Assembly (NCBI GenBank): GCA_003508835.1
Contig: PUFA01000289.1
Span: 248,001-312,000 of the forward strand
DNA from: Eonycteris spelaea
Lineage: Eukaryota > Chordata > Mammalia > Chiroptera > Pteropodidae
DNA: 64,000 nt
Reading direction: 5' to 3'
The position numbers and the translations under genes are program-made. Below the pieces are notes generated by a model. The model was not told the DNA's origin. It searched no databases and saw only the letters and a program-made list of their open reading frames with translations. Numbering within the stretch: the first letter of the stretch is position 1; the number at the start of each line of letters is the position of its first letter. Below, piece after piece: positions 24,040 through 36,109 of this stretch.

Positions 24040-25140
24040 AAAAATAAATATTGTGCACAATATCACAAACTACGGAGTGGCGTGGGAGAGCATGTCTCCT
24101 GAATTCAGCCTCCGGGTTCTTGCTCTTCACCAGCCCAATCCTAGAAAATTCTAATGAATGTAGGGGTTTGGCAAAGAGACCCAAAAGAAGAATGGAAAGC
24201 TAACGTCTAGTTAAGTGGCTGGCTGCCCAATCATCTCCATGAACTTATGGGAGGAAAGCATCAAGCTGTCTTTGCTTCCCGGTCACCTTCCTCTCTGAAA
24301 GAGATGCAGAAAGATTATCAAACGGCCCAGTGGTTTGTTCCAATAGCTTAATGGTTTAAAATAGGAGAAATTGCATGAAGAAAATCATCTCGCTTAAATG
24401 TAACATAATGTAAATGTAAATTAATATAATGTGTTGAAATGCCCCCCCTTGCCCTTTGTGTTCTGTCCTTTGTTGTTGTTCTCGCTGTTGCTTCGCCCCT
24501 CATGGCTCCTTCATAATTCACATGGACAGTGTTTGACTAAAAACCTAATGTACAGATATTTGTATTTCCAAATTAAACCCTGTTTTCCTAATTTCCTAAA
24601 GATTGTTTTCCAAAATATAACTTTTCTCCCTATTCCCTGTGCTCTCATGATCATGTTGATTTCATTTACCTTAACAGCTAAAATAATGTCCCTGATGAAA
24701 TCTGGTGTGCCTCTAGGTGAAGCTTTGGAGGTTACCCCTGAGCAAAGGAATCACCCACCTCTGACAGATGGGTGTTTGTGTACTTATTAAAGGTCTCCAA
24801 GAGAGATTGAGGTTTATCCTAGTCATAACAAATATTTTAACCTTTTTCTTATGGAATTAATATGTCATTGTAAAAATATATAATCATAGTAAGATTTTAT
24901 AATGCGAAGGTTTTTTTATCATTCCTATTGAAACTTTTTCTTTTGTTGTATTTTTTTATTATCCCATAATACCTCGTTATTACCTTCAAATTATAGTCAA
25001 CTTAGTAAATGATATTGACAGTGGAGTTTTGATAATTCTATTTTCCAGCTTTTGAAAGTGAAAAATGTAATCTTGCAAAATTTTTTTGTCAAAGATAATG
25101 TAGCTTTGGTTCAGAGAGTATTTTATTACATTTATATTAA
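24040..25140. other. Intergenic DNA, no gene or named repeat seen
   Basis: Beyond the CpG island the sequence becomes AT-rich. The longest open stretch (24431-24790) lacks any recognisable domain or codon character and is probably chance. Confidence 0.5.
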
Positions 25141-25144
25141 TATT

Positions 25145-25255
25145 GTTAAGGCAGTGTGCTAGGTGAGGGGCCCTATCAAGGACAAAGGCAGAGCTCCTGT
25201 TTCATGAGATTCCAATGCCTAGAAGAAACAAGCAGGTAAATAAACAATGCCAATG
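25145..25255 (-). repeat. L2 LINE 3' end (reverse orientation)
   Basis: 'gcagtgtgctaggtgagggg' then 'caggtaaataaacaatg' matches the reversed L2 3' terminus. Confidence 0.5.
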
Positions 25256-25992
25256 CACATTTCTATTGATTAATTTCCGGAAAGGTGTTAGGTTATTTAA
25301 AAACATTTAAATCAAAATTAATTTTCTCATAATAAATAAAGAAAAAGCAGAATAGTCATTCAGTGAGTTTTAAATTACCTTTCTGCCTTTCTCCAGATCA
25401 CTTTATGTAAATGGTTAATTAGCAGGCCATTTTAAATAGTGATTTTACTATACCTAAAAAATTTTAAATCATGACATAAAAAAAATAATTATGTAATAGA
25501 GATGCAGATATTTAGCTTTTCAGATATACTTTCCTCTATCTTTTTTATTATAGAAATTCTTAAATTACATTTTTACCTCAGTGCAATTCTAGCACTTTTT
25601 AAATCTTGACAACCTAGTCACATATATTTCTGATTATGTGAAGCAGGTCTCTGACATCAGTGATTTTTTTTTAAACAGAACTGAAAAAATTTTTTTTCCA
25701 TTTTTAATACAATAATGGTACCTTTTTAGTTCCCTCTTCATGTGAGGATGTCTGGGATGTTACCCAACAATTTTCAGCCATGATTTTACTCAAAATTTAA
25801 AGACAAACAAGTTAAACCCCTGGGATTTACAGAAGCTCATGGGTTGTATTCTCAGAGCACCTGTACAAAGGAGAAGAAACACAACATTATGATTGAGAAT
25901 GATAGGGAATGTGCCGTCATCACAATACAAATGACTATTTGCTTGGCCAGTCGGAAGTCCTAAACTCTGCAGTCAGCAAGACCCAAGCATTC

Positions 25993-26070
25993 ATTAAAAA
26001 TTTTTTTTTTGAATTACAGTTGACATTCAATATTATTTTATATTAATTTCAGGTAGACAGCATAGTGGTA
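25993..26070 (-). mobile_element. L1 3' UTR fragment (reverse orientation)
   Basis: A T-rich run is followed by 'gaattacagttgacattcaa', 'tattattttatattaatttc' and 'aggtagacagcatagtgg', the reversed 3' tail of a Laurasiatherian L1. Confidence 0.7.
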
Positions 26071-26384
26071 AGACCCAAACATTTTAAACCAGCAATTTAA
26101 ATTATGCTCCCTCAAAAAGACTGCATCTGTATTTCAAAGGTCATCAATTTTCTTCACAGTGTAAATAAATCTCAACTAAACTGAGAGCTGAACATACACT
26201 TGTGAAAGAAAACAACTAACTCAGAATTGCGGCAAGGTAGTGTAGAGGAGGAGAGGATGACAGTGACAACTTAGCCTAAACTAGGTAAAAGGGAAGTGGA
26301 AGAAGAGCCAGTTTCCAAACAACACAGACAAAGAGTGAGAGTAGGACCTCAGCACAAAGATTATGAGGGGTAGTGATAAGAAAT

Positions 26385-26545
26385 AAAACAGGAAAGGTCA
26401 ACTGGAAACTGATGGTGAAGAGCCCTGCATGCCAACCTAGGGAGTTTTCCTTTCATGCTAAGTGCAGTGGGTAGGAGATTGATTTGCTCAGGTTGCGTTT
26501 TAGAAAGACTACTGTGGCTGCCATAAGAAAATGAATAGGAGACAG
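26385..26545. repeat. Possible L2-related fragment
   Basis: 'ttgctcaggttgcgttttag' and 'aaagactactgtggctgcc' resemble a recurrent old LINE-derived motif. The match is weak. Confidence 0.35.
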
Positions 26546-26999
26546 TCAGGCTGCAGTCCTAATCCCCAAGGCCATGGCAGAAAGTGTGCTGGGAGCTGGC
26601 ATAGACTGTAGGCAGACACAGAAATTCCTAGCATTCCTTCTCTATTTGGGGTGCAGATATGCAAAACTAACCTGCTATCTTTTGATGTAAGAAGAATCAG
26701 GTGCACATTGGTTGCAATTAAAATAACTGTCTTTATTTTATCATTAATATTTTGCAGAAAATATGCTTTCCAGTGACCTGACATAATTTTTCTAATAAGT
26801 GCAATATTAGTCTCATATTGTGTGTTTTTACTCACTGCTACTACACACTACTTCCCAATCCCAAATGGGGATTATGAATGGATTTTAGTCATGTGATTGT
26901 ACTGTTAAATTATAATTTGAAAAACCCCAATGAATCTGGAGCAAAGAATATAAGCACAACACCCATGTTTTTCTCTAAAAATATTAATGTAAGGATTTA

Positions 27000-27210
27000 A
27001 TTGAATTTCTATAATTTACCAGACATTTCACATACATAAATTTATTTAATCACCTTGAAAACATGTGTATATTTATATTCATGTGTAAAGAAGGAATAAG
27101 CCTGAGAGATTGTTCATCTGGATCATGATTATATAGCAAATAAGTAGCAAAAGCAGTATTTGAACTCAGCTTTTCATGGCTCAAGGTCATGTTCTTACTA
27201 CTATACACAG
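27000..27210 (-). repeat. MIR SINE (reverse orientation)
   Basis: 'tttcacatacataaatttat', 'tttaatcaccttgaaaa', 'atttgaactcagcttttc' and 'tcatgttcttactac' follow reversed MIR. Confidence 0.7.
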
Positions 27211-27849
27211 GATTAGTGTCTATTAATGTTTATTACAGTTAAATACACATCAGTAGATCCAAGGTGGTTGGCAGTGGGTTGTCATTTTGACAGTTAACTT
27301 TCCTTTGGAGGTTTAAATAGGAACTGGATAAGGAAAGCTGAGTGATTATGGGAAAACCAAATAGGTAGGAAGTGGAAAAGGGAAAGAAATAACAAGTAGA
27401 GCCAGAATACAAGAGCCAAGTCGTAGTGCCCAATGGGAGCAGCGCTGGGGTTAAAAACACCCTAAAGACTATGGCGCAACTTCAAGAACTCAGCACTATG
27501 ATTCACCTCAACCCAATTTATATTTTATATCTCTCTTCCAGGTTTTAGACTATCACCCTCATTTGTTTGCAGGTATTTCCACATGGTTCTCCTACAAGCA
27601 AAACAAATTCAGCATAACCAGTATAAAACTCATAACTTTTCACTTTGTCTATCCATTCTTCCACAACCCACCCAACTAATTTCTCCTATTTAGTTTTTGA
27701 TTTTTGTTAATGGTATCATTACAGACCCAGTATTCATTTTCAAAGTCCACTACCTACCAATTCATACTTAACTTTCCTTTTAAATATCTCCCTATCCTAC
27801 AAGTTCCCTTTCCTTTTTTAGTCTTTTTTCTTCATTCTGTCATTTAATG

Positions 27850-27955
27850 ACTTCTAAGTGCCAGGTACTAATTCTGTTCAATTCTGAGATTATAAAGACA
27901 AATAAAAGACTAGTCTTGTCCTTGGAGAGTTCACATCTAGAAAATCCCCAGATTC
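27850..27955 (-). repeat. L2 LINE 3' end (reverse orientation)
   Basis: 'aagtgccaggtactaattct', 'gagattataaagacaaat' and 'tccttggagagttcacatct' match reversed L2. Confidence 0.6.
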
Positions 27956-28099
27956 TCAGTCCTGGTGTGTATTTGCTATGTAATTACCTCTACTTGAGTG
28001 TGGGTAAGCCTAATTTAATCACACACTTTTTAAAGGAGGATCTAGGAGCCAAAGAAGGAGGAAGTCAGAGAGATTTGAAGCTACGGCAGATGCTCTCCC

Positions 28100-28466
28100 A
28101 TTGGCCTTGAATGAGCAAATTGCCACCTAGTGGAGAGGCTATATAACAAGGGCCTGAGAATGGCCTCCAGGAGCTGAGAGTGGTCTTTGACCACTGGCCA
28201 TTAAAAAAATAGAAACCTCATTCATATAACTACAAGAAAACGAACTCTGCAAGGAACTTGGAAATGGATCTTTCCCTGGTCAAGCCTCCAGATGAGATAC
28301 AGCTAGCCGACACCTTAATTTCAGCCTGGCGAGATCCCAAGTGGAGGACCCAGGTGAAGCACACTGCCCCTCTGACTCCCAGAAATTGTGAGGTAATAAA
28401 TGGTTTTTATTTCAGACTGCTAGGTTTGTGGAAATTTGTTATGCAGCAATAGAAAGCTAATACAGA
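28100..28466 (+). mobile_element. MLT1-type MaLR LTR
   Basis: The 3' part is clear: 'gacaccttaatttcagcctg', 'cccagaaattgtgaggtaat', 'aaatggtttttatttcagac', 'gtggaaatttgttatgcagc' and 'agctaatacaga'. This matches the MLT1 end. The 5' part is more diverged, so the left limit is approximate. Confidence 0.7.
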
Positions 28467-28814
28467 GAGATAGAAGAATAACTAGATCATTATTATACAG
28501 TCTGCTTAGAACTATGGTGGAGGCATGCATAGGATGCTATCAGAGCATAGACAAGGGCATCTAAAACACATTGGTCGTTTCAGGGAAGATGTTCTGCCAG
28601 AGATAGGACCTAATCTGACTCATAAAGTAAAATAGAGAGTTGGGGGGAATGTGTGTGTTTGCGGGGAGGGGGATATAATGTTGTGTGGACAGAAGGAGTT
28701 AATATATACAAGTCTCAAAGTGATAGAGTTCATAGTGAATATTCGAAACTAGAAACACTTAAATAGGTCTGAAGAATGGTAAAAATGAAACTAGAGATGT
28801 ATGAAAAGATAAGA

Positions 28815-28922
28815 AAAAGAAATAATGCTTACCATTTCCTGACTGTATACTATCTGGTAGTCCATTATGTAATCTCGGCTAAGGTGTTCACAGTAACCCC
28901 AAGTGATATACCTGTATGTTCT
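28815..28922 (-). repeat. MIR SINE, left piece (interrupted)
   Basis: 'aataatgcttaccatttcct' and 'ccattatgtaatctcggc' read as reversed MIR, which resumes near 29416. Confidence 0.55.
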
Positions 28923-29415
28923 GGTTGTTGCTTTTTTGCCTCAATCAAGTCCCTGCTCTCTCTGCACACTGCCATAAATCACAAGGGGTTAAGACTTGCC
29001 AAGCACTTTTCCCAGGCTGCTGTGCTGGGAAACTGGCTCCTGGCTAGGTTTGGCCAATGGATGGTACTGGGAGGAGATTGGACAACAGGAACTGAGGAGA
29101 CTCCAGGGAGTTTCTCTCCTCTCTCTGCTCTGGCAATGGCTCTGACACAGCTGCTGCGCCTCCTCCCCAGCCCTAACTCCCACAGATTTTGATGAGTGGC
29201 TCTGCCTGGGCTTTGGTGACACTGTCTCCCCTTTAATCCCAACCTTTTTGGGGTGGCTGTTGCTTCCTACAGTTGCTTAATACCTGGGTAGCCTCACCTT
29301 CCCCTATTTGGTCTTTCAGCTCTTCAGTCTGAACCTTTTAACTAGTTCCCTTATTAAATTCTCTGTACTGAAGTACCTGGTGTAAATGTTACTTTCCTAC
29401 TGGATACTCACTGAA
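28923..29415 (+). mobile_element. Unnamed insertion splitting a MIR
   Basis: About 490 bp separates two parts of one MIR, with 'gtatgtt' on both sides as a probable target duplication. Its 3' part ('tagttcccttattaaattct') looks like an old LTR or L1 3' UTR. I cannot assign a family. Open frames on both strands here have no recognisable domain. Confidence 0.5.
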
Positions 29416-29515
29416 TCAGTATGTTTTACAGATGAAGAAACTGAAACTCAGAAAGCCTGAGCTACTTGCCTGATATCCCAGTTAGGATATTGTGGGTCTG
29501 AGGAAATACAGAAAT
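29416..29515 (-). repeat. MIR SINE, right piece
   Basis: 'ttttacagatgaagaaactg' and 'aaactcagaaagcctgag' are the reversed MIR core, continuing 28815-28922. Confidence 0.75.
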
Positions 29516-30097
29516 GAGAAGAAAAATTAAAAATACAGATGTGCTTTAAGAAATCAGAAGTAAAGTTATCATATATTTAGGTTTGGTGTAGCCTTAAAGA
29601 AGAAAAAGCAAATAGGATCAAAGGGGAAAAAAAGAGAACATATATCCATTACAATGCAAGACTAAAATCCTAGGATAATAATATGTATGTGACAAGTTTA
29701 AGAAGTGAATAAGAAGAAAACAAATAAGGTTATGGTTATATTGTCAGGACACAGAAACTACACCAATCAGGGAAAATTTAACCTAAGAGTTAGGAACTAA
29801 TAAAAGGTGATTGACTATTAAGAGAGGCGAAAGATAACTCTACAGAATAGCAAATGAAAGCAGCTGTACTGCCCCTAAGATTGAGGGAGAACACCAGGTA
29901 GAGTAACAAACGTGGAGCAGAACCCGCCCTCAAAGCTGAGAGCCAGAACTCTGAGAGGGGGAAGCTGCAGAAAACTAATAATAATGAAAATGATTTTAGT
30001 CTATAGAAATGGAAATGAATTCTGTCTGGTAGAATGCAATTGATTATTTCTGTGTGGTTAGACCATTTTACATCTTTTTGTAAATTCATTTAGCATT

Positions 30098-30188
30098 CTT
30101 TGTTGAATATACATATGTATATGTACATATGACATATGTGTGTGTATGTGTGTGCATGTGTGTGTGTGTGTATATATACACACACACA
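30098..30188. repeat. TG/TA-rich low-complexity tract
   Basis: Alternating purine-pyrimidine sequence with TG and TATA runs ending in 'acacacacaca'. It could form left-handed DNA or cruciforms in vitro. Confidence 0.85.
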
Positions 30189-30334
30189 TTTGTTTGAATT
30201 CTCCTTAGATCTAGTTTTAACATCTACTAGTTTCCTCATTAATTAATGAGGTAAATAAAACCTCTAACACAGATTTATTTTATTTGTATGAGATGATCTT
30301 GACTTAAAAAAAAAAACATATGTATATATCTTAA

Positions 30335-30600
30335 GTAAGCCAGTCCTAGAGCAGTTGAATTCATAGACGTAAAAGTACAATGGCAGTTGCCAGGGCCTGG
30401 GGCGAAGAGGAGATGAGGGAGTTGTTATTTAATGGGTATAAAGTATGAGTTTGAGGAGATGGAAAATTTTGGAGGTGGATGGTGGTGGTGGTTGCACAAC
30501 AATATAAATGTACTTAACGCCACTGAATTGTACACTTAAAATGGTTAAAGTGTAAATTTATTATGCATTTTATCACAATTTGGAAAATTAAAATTAAAAA
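30335..30600 (+). mobile_element. L1M 3' end
   Basis: 'tggcagttgccagggcctgg', 'ggtggtggttgcacaacaat', 'ccactgaattgtacactt' and 'aaaatggttaaagtgtaaat' are diagnostic of the 3' UTR of L1MB/L1M elements. Confidence 0.85.
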
Positions 30601-30810
30601 GCTATACTTTAACACTAGCTATATTAATTGCTTCTCAAGCCACAATGAAATAATAATGGGAAAAAGAAGGAAGTGGATAATATTTACAAATACATGCAGA
30701 CACATAATATATGTGACCCCTTTATCCATTACCTATTCCATATTTCCTTTCGCACTCAGCTAGAAGCTCAGCTGGCCAGTTTCCTAGTGGACTGACTTAA
30801 ATCTTTATTC

Positions 30811-32097
30811 TTGAAGCATCTGAGTCCTCAATACCCCTGCCTCTTTTGGGGGTACTGTTTTCTCTTAACACTACTATTGCATGTGGAAGTGCTAAGAGAT
30901 GTCCCAGGAAATGCCCTGGGTTCTTGTTTGTACTCATGGGTACAAACTCCAGTCAGAGGGAAACCCCTTTTACTGCCTGTTAGTTTGTGGCTTAAGAAGC
31001 CCAAGATGGCCAGGTGGCAGCCTCATCTTTCAGTTCAGTGCATATGGTGCTGTATACCCTGGTGGAAACGTTCTTCCCTTGGAAATAAAGACCTATGAAG
31101 CAGCAAACCTCAGAGCTGACAGGATGGAAAGCAAAATTTTTATGAGTGGGTTATTTGATATAATAATGAGGGAGCCACTCCCACTTATACCCCTTGGTCC
31201 CTAAATCTCTGTGATCTGGCTCTGGGGGAGATAGCACCATATAATGATCTCTGGTTCATATAGCGCATCTTATAAGACAAAATCCTATATTTCAATGGCA
31301 CCATAACTGAGTTTTCAGTAAGCAATTCACCTCTAAGTTAGAGTAACCACTTCTAGATGATGGAAGTATGTGGTAAGACTAACAAGTTCTATAGGCATAA
31401 ATTCACTGCTGCATTTCTATTGCTATGAAATAAGTTTTCTGATCAGAAGCAGTGTTGTGTGGAATACCACGGTGGTGGAAAAACATTCTCTGAGTCTATT
31501 GATGATGTCCTGGCAGAATTATTATGGGTATGGAAGGCATCTATACCCAGGATACATGTCTGTTCTAGTGAGGAAGATTTTCAGCCCTCTCAACAATGGA
31601 AGAGTTCCAGTGTAGTCAACATGCTAGCAGGTGGCTGCTGATCACCCTGGGCAATGGTGCCTTATCAGGGGTCCAGTGCTGGTCTCTGCTGTTGGCAGAT
31701 AAGGCGCTCAGCAACAGCATTAGCCAGGTTAGACTTGCTAAGGAGAAGTCCATTCCTGCCACGACCATTTTACTCATGAGCCCCTTGAGTTAGCCCACAC
31801 AATCCTCACTGTCTGGGGAAAGAGGTAATTTGCCGTCCACAGAGCGTGTTAGTTTGTCTATTTGATTATGAAGAGCCTCCTCTGTGAATCTCCTTTGGTG
31901 AGCATTCACAGAGACACATATATCTTTGCAGTCTGTGTCCTTTCCAAAAAGACCATCAACATTCCTCTTCTCCATACTTTTTTGTCACCAATCTTTCAAA
32001 TTGCTTCCTTCCCTAACCTTCCAACCAAATTGTTAGCAACCACCCATGAATTAGTAAGGTACATACAGCTATCTCTCGTATCAGACAACACAGATAT
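30811..32097 (-). pseudogene. ERVL (class III endogenous retrovirus) pol remnant, antisense
   Basis: On the minus strand the interval resembles the pol region (RNase H to integrase) of ERVL-type elements. The open piece at 31790-31975 includes VNAHQRR and NQIDKLTRSVD, typical of the RNase H/integrase junction of this class. Stops and frame changes break the reading throughout, so it is a dead relic. An MLT1 LTR interrupts it on the right at 32098. Sequence just after 32540 may be its continuation. No flanking ERVL LTR was identified. Confidence 0.65.
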
Positions 32098-32540
32098 ACT
32101 AGTTTCCTAGGGTTGCCGTAACAGATTATGACAAATAGGGTAGCTTACGACAACAGAAGTTTATTGTCTTATAGTTCTGGAGACTAGAAGACCAAAATCA
32201 AAATGTCAGCAGGGCCATACTCTTTCTGAAGGCTCCAGGGAAGAATTATTACTCTCCACAGTTTCTGGTAGTTGCTGGCAATCCTTAGTGTTCCTTGACT
32301 TGTAGATATATCACTCCAATCTCTACATCTGTTATCACATGGTATTTTCCCTGTGTATCTGTGTCTAAATTTCCTCTTATTATAAGACACCAGTCATTGA
32401 GTTAGGGCTCACCTTGACTCACTATGACCTCATCTTATCTTGATTACATCTGCGAAGACTATTTCCAAGTAAGGTCATATTCACAGGTTCTGGGTGGGCA
32501 TGCATCTTGGAGGAGGACTCTATTCGACCTACTGGGAGGA
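32098..32540 (-). mobile_element. MLT1 MaLR LTR inserted in the ERVL relic
   Basis: It reads as a reversed MLT1: 'tagtttcctagggttgccgt', 'tatagttctggagactagaa', 'aatgtcagcagggccatac', 'cttattataagacaccagtc', 'tatgacctcatcttatcttg' and 'atttccaagtaaggtcatat'. The order is complete from end to end, making this one of the better preserved repeats here. Confidence 0.85.
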
Positions 32541-32889
32541 TTTTCCTTTACCACTGTCCATTAGGGTCATTTCTGGGTAAAGCTTTGTCTAAGTATATTG
32601 CAATGAAGTTTTAAATTTAATTACAAAAGGGCAGATGCAACTTCATGCATCTGAAAATTAAGTTACATATTACTTAGTAGCTTTTATGGTTAAAAAAAAG
32701 GAAAGTGTAAATTAAATTAATGCTTAGAAAAATTATACATGCAAAAACTTGTGGGTCATAGCTAAAGCAGTTTAGAGAAAATTACAATTATATATACTTA
32801 TTAAGAAACAAGATAGTTTTTGAAACACACAGCTAAGCATTTAACTATGGTATTTAAATAAAAGTAATATCCAAAGAAATAGGAATAAA

Positions 32890-34110
32890 ACCAATAATAA
32901 AAATAAAGGGAAAAAAGCAACAATATTTTTTAAAAGATAGAAAATAGTAATGAAATATTATGTAAGTAATGAAATATTATGTAATCCCTGGCAAGATTGA
33001 TAAAGAGAGAAAGAGGGAGGAAAGAGTAGAGGAAGGGAGGGAGGAAGGGTAGGAGGGAAGGAAAGAGAGAGAGAGAACACAAATAAATAACAGTATGGAA
33101 AAAGGAGAATAACCACCATCTTGACAGAATTTAAAACTTATCAAAACAGCATTGTAAATAAGTATATATAAACAAATTTGAAAGCCTAATGAAATGTAAA
33201 ACTCAAGAAAAAAACACAAAACTGCAAAAATATTGCAAGAAGAGAGTGAGAACTTGAATAGGTCAGTAAAGATAAATAAAACAAAATAAAATCTTAAGGC
33301 TTAATAATTTACACCAAAGTTTTAAGGTATAATTAATATGTAGTAGATACTTAACAGCAAACATGAAAACAAATAGAGAAATTTGAAGTGTATTCTTTTG
33401 AGATCAGGATAAAGAAAAGAGCATCAATATTACTGGTGATATTTAGTATAGAATTAGTGGTCTTGGCCAATGCTATAAGGAAAGAAGTAAAAAGAAATAT
33501 AAGAGAAAAGATAAAATTGCAATATTTTTCCAGATGATATGAATGTCTATAGAGAACGACCAACAGAATCAGTTCATAAACTTATTAGAACTAATGAGAG
33601 TTGAACAATATTTCTGATACCAGAGCAACATATACAAATTAATTGTATTTTTCCATATTGGCAATAATAACTATAAAATATAATTTAAGAAAAGACATTA
33701 TTTAAAATAGCAGCAATTCATTTATGGAGAAAAATGTCAAATTGCAATAAAGGCCATATAGGATGATCTGAACAAATGAGAAGACATTCTATGCTTTTGG
33801 GTAGAATAACTTAATATTATAAATATGTTAATTTTTCCAAATCAATCTATAAATTTAAGATAAACCTAATTAAAATGTTAGGTAAAAGTTTTAAGGAACT
33901 TGATAAGCCTACTCATAGAGAAGAGTGTAAGTCTGTAAATGCTAAGTCGATCTTGGAAAAAACAGAATTAAAAAGTAGGTATTGCCCCATCAGATATTAG
34001 GGCATGTTACAAAAATATAAAAATAAATGCTGAATGCTGTTGGCCAGAAATAGACAGATAGATACATGGGAAACTAGACTGCCACATGGAGACAATACAA
34101 CTGATTTCCT
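32890..34110 (+). pseudogene. Old L1M ORF2 relic
   Basis: Order and blocks follow L1 ORF2: 'ggcaagattgataaagagag', then 'ttggccaatgctataagg', 'gatgatatgaatgtctatag', 'acttattagaactaatgag' and 'ttccatattggcaataa'. It ends near 'cagaaatagacagatagat'. All frames are closed by stops and there is a GA-rich expansion inside. It is far more diverged than the L1 at 47.6 kb. Confidence 0.7.
33005..33078. repeat. GA-rich low-complexity expansion
   Basis: Purine-only blocks (gaga/gagg/gaagg) lie inside the old L1 relic. Confidence 0.85.
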
Positions 34111-34419
34111 TTCTAAGGTCATGTGCAAGGTAGCCGTGGTATAAGAGCGTAAGTGTGAAAGGCAAAACTATATGTTAATAAAAGAAAATGTAGAGTTTTT
34201 TTTTTTTTTTGAGGAAGGAACTTGGAGAGTGAGAGCTAAATATAAACAGTGACAATGAGAATGAAAAGGTCAGATGCAAAATATTTAGGAGGTTACCATG
34301 GACTTTCCTTTGTACTGTTATCCCAAAGTTTAGAAGAGATAGCTGACGTGGATATAAAATATGCACACCTCGCTTTATATTATGTAATTATGTATGACAG
34401 TTCTGTGGCACACTGTTCT

Positions 34420-34550
34420 ATAGGGAATAAAGTTTGGAGTCCAAAGACCTGAGTTGAAGTCATGGTTCTTTCACTTACTATGACTATGAGCCTTAGTTTT
34501 CTTATCTCCATAGATTGTCAAAAAGATAAAACTTGCAATGTACTAAATAT
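34420..34550 (+). repeat. MIR SINE
   Basis: 'tttggagtccaaagacctga', 'tcatggttctttcacttac', 'tgagccttagttttcttatc' are forward MIR blocks. Confidence 0.7.
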
Positions 34551-34629
34551 ACTCAAATGCCCTTTGTTATTCACTTGCGCATCTTCCTTCCTGTAATAGT
34601 TCATCTTTAATATATGTCTATATCTGGGA

Positions 34630-35120
34630 TTATACTTTCATTCACATGTTATAGGCAGCCCAATTCAAACAGGATTAAACAAAACAATAAAACAAAATGA
34701 GGAGGGAAAATTATTAGCTCTTGTACATGTAAAGTCTATGAGTAGACTTCTAACATGACTGGCTGAATTCACATGCTCAAAATGTGCTTCAGGAAGCTAT
34801 CTCTACCTCCTGGCTCTGTTCATCCTGGGTCAGGTGTGTCCTGTCTGGTGTTCCCAGAAGTTTTTGGCTTACATCTTCACAATTTTAAGAAGGAAAGAGC
34901 ATCTTCCATCATGAACCCTTGCAAAAGTTCTGGGATTAATTTGGTTGGGTTAACTTAATTCTCTTTTTCATCCATGAGCTAATCACTGTAGCCAGGCAGT
35001 GCCATACGTTGATTAGCGTAAGCCAGTGTCACATGATCATTGCCAGAATTTGGGATGGGATCAGGTGCATCCAATCTATGAGTGGGGTAGGGATAGTTTC
35101 CCAAAGAAACATAGGGTTTT
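34630..35120. repeat. Ancient interspersed repeat, family not named
   Basis: 'ctcctggctctgttcatcct', 'aagagcatcttccatcat', 'catgagctaatcactg' and 'gatgggatcaggtgc' resemble the repeat type also seen at 38640-39135. Low certainty on family and borders. Confidence 0.4.
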
Positions 35121-35419
35121 GTAATTAAAAAGGAGAGGAGGAGGTGCTTGGTAGACAAAAATGAAAGATATGTATTATATCTCTTCTATTTCTTTTATCT
35201 TTATTGTTCATTTTGACAACAGAATGTATATATGAAAATGTTACAGGAACCAGAGACCTGATGATTGGCCAAGACCTTGACTTGAATTCGAGGATGTCTT
35301 ATGTAAGAGACAGGGTTGTATAGGAAGAGTAACCCAGAAATTGGTAAAGCCCTTTCCTCACCTCCTCATTACACAATCAAAGGGCTTTCATAAAAACAAA
35401 CAAAAAATCCAAACCAAAA

Positions 35420-35796
35420 CAAAACAAAAACCTTTGTTGAGATATAGCATACAATCCACCCACTTACAATGCACAGGTCAATAGTTTTTTGTGATTCGCA
35501 GGGTTCTGCAACCAACATTACAATCAATTTTAGAACATTTCGTCATCCCACAGAGACACCCTGTACCTTTTAGTTATCATTAACTACCCCCTTAATTCCT
35601 CCATTTCCACCAACTTTAAGCAACCACAGATTTACTTTTTGTCTCTATATATTTTCCTTTTGTGGACATTTAAAATAAATAATATAATGTGTAATCTTTT
35701 GTGACTGGTATCTTTCATTTAGCATAATATTTTCAAGGTTCATCTATGTTGTAGCATGTATCAACACTTCATTCATTTTATGGCTGAATAATATTC

Positions 35797-35851
<55 letters not shown>

Positions 35852-36000
35852 ATGATTTGCAAATATTTTTTCCCATTCTGAGGATTGTCTTTTCACTTTC
35901 TTGATAATGTCCTTAGAAGCACAAATTTTAAATTTTTGATAAAATCTATTTATTTTCTTTCATTGCTTGATTTTTAAAAATGTCACCCTTGCTGCTTCTA
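35420..36000 (-). mobile_element. L1M 3' region (reverse orientation) split by a TG microsatellite
   Basis: 'acaatcaattttagaacatt', 'gtgactggtatctttcattt', 'agcataatattttcaaggtt', 'tatggctgaataatattcca' are reversed L1. After the TG tract the L1 continues as 'gaggattgtcttttcacttt' and 'agcacaaattttaaatttt'. Confidence 0.85.
35799..35848. repeat. (TG)n microsatellite
   Basis: About 25 uninterrupted TG units lie inside the L1 at the point where the consensus has 'attccattgtatgg'. This fits expansion from a short TG seed. Confidence 0.97.
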
Positions 36001-36005
36001 AACCT

Positions 36006-36032
36006 TTTTGTATAAAAAGGTTTTATACAAAA
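36006..36032. repeat. Perfect 12-bp inverted repeat (hairpin)
   Basis: The arms TTTTGTATAAAA and TTTTATACAAAA are exact reverse complements with a 3-base spacer. There is no T run or promoter context that would make it a terminator, and it abuts the reversed L1. Confidence 0.85.
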
Positions 36033-36109
36033 GCTTATCTCTGTTTCTTTTGCACATAAGGTTTTGCAAGTACTTTAGGTAAGTCTTAAGAATATTTTTA
36101 AAAAATGAC

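Noticed and set aside
28776..29242. 138-codon plus-strand frame and minus-strand shadows
   Set aside because: It crosses a MIR and an inserted repeat; coding by chance.
30811..32110. Series of overlapping plus-strand frames as a gene
   Set aside because: The sequence is an antisense ERVL pol relic; the plus-strand frames have no meaning of their own.
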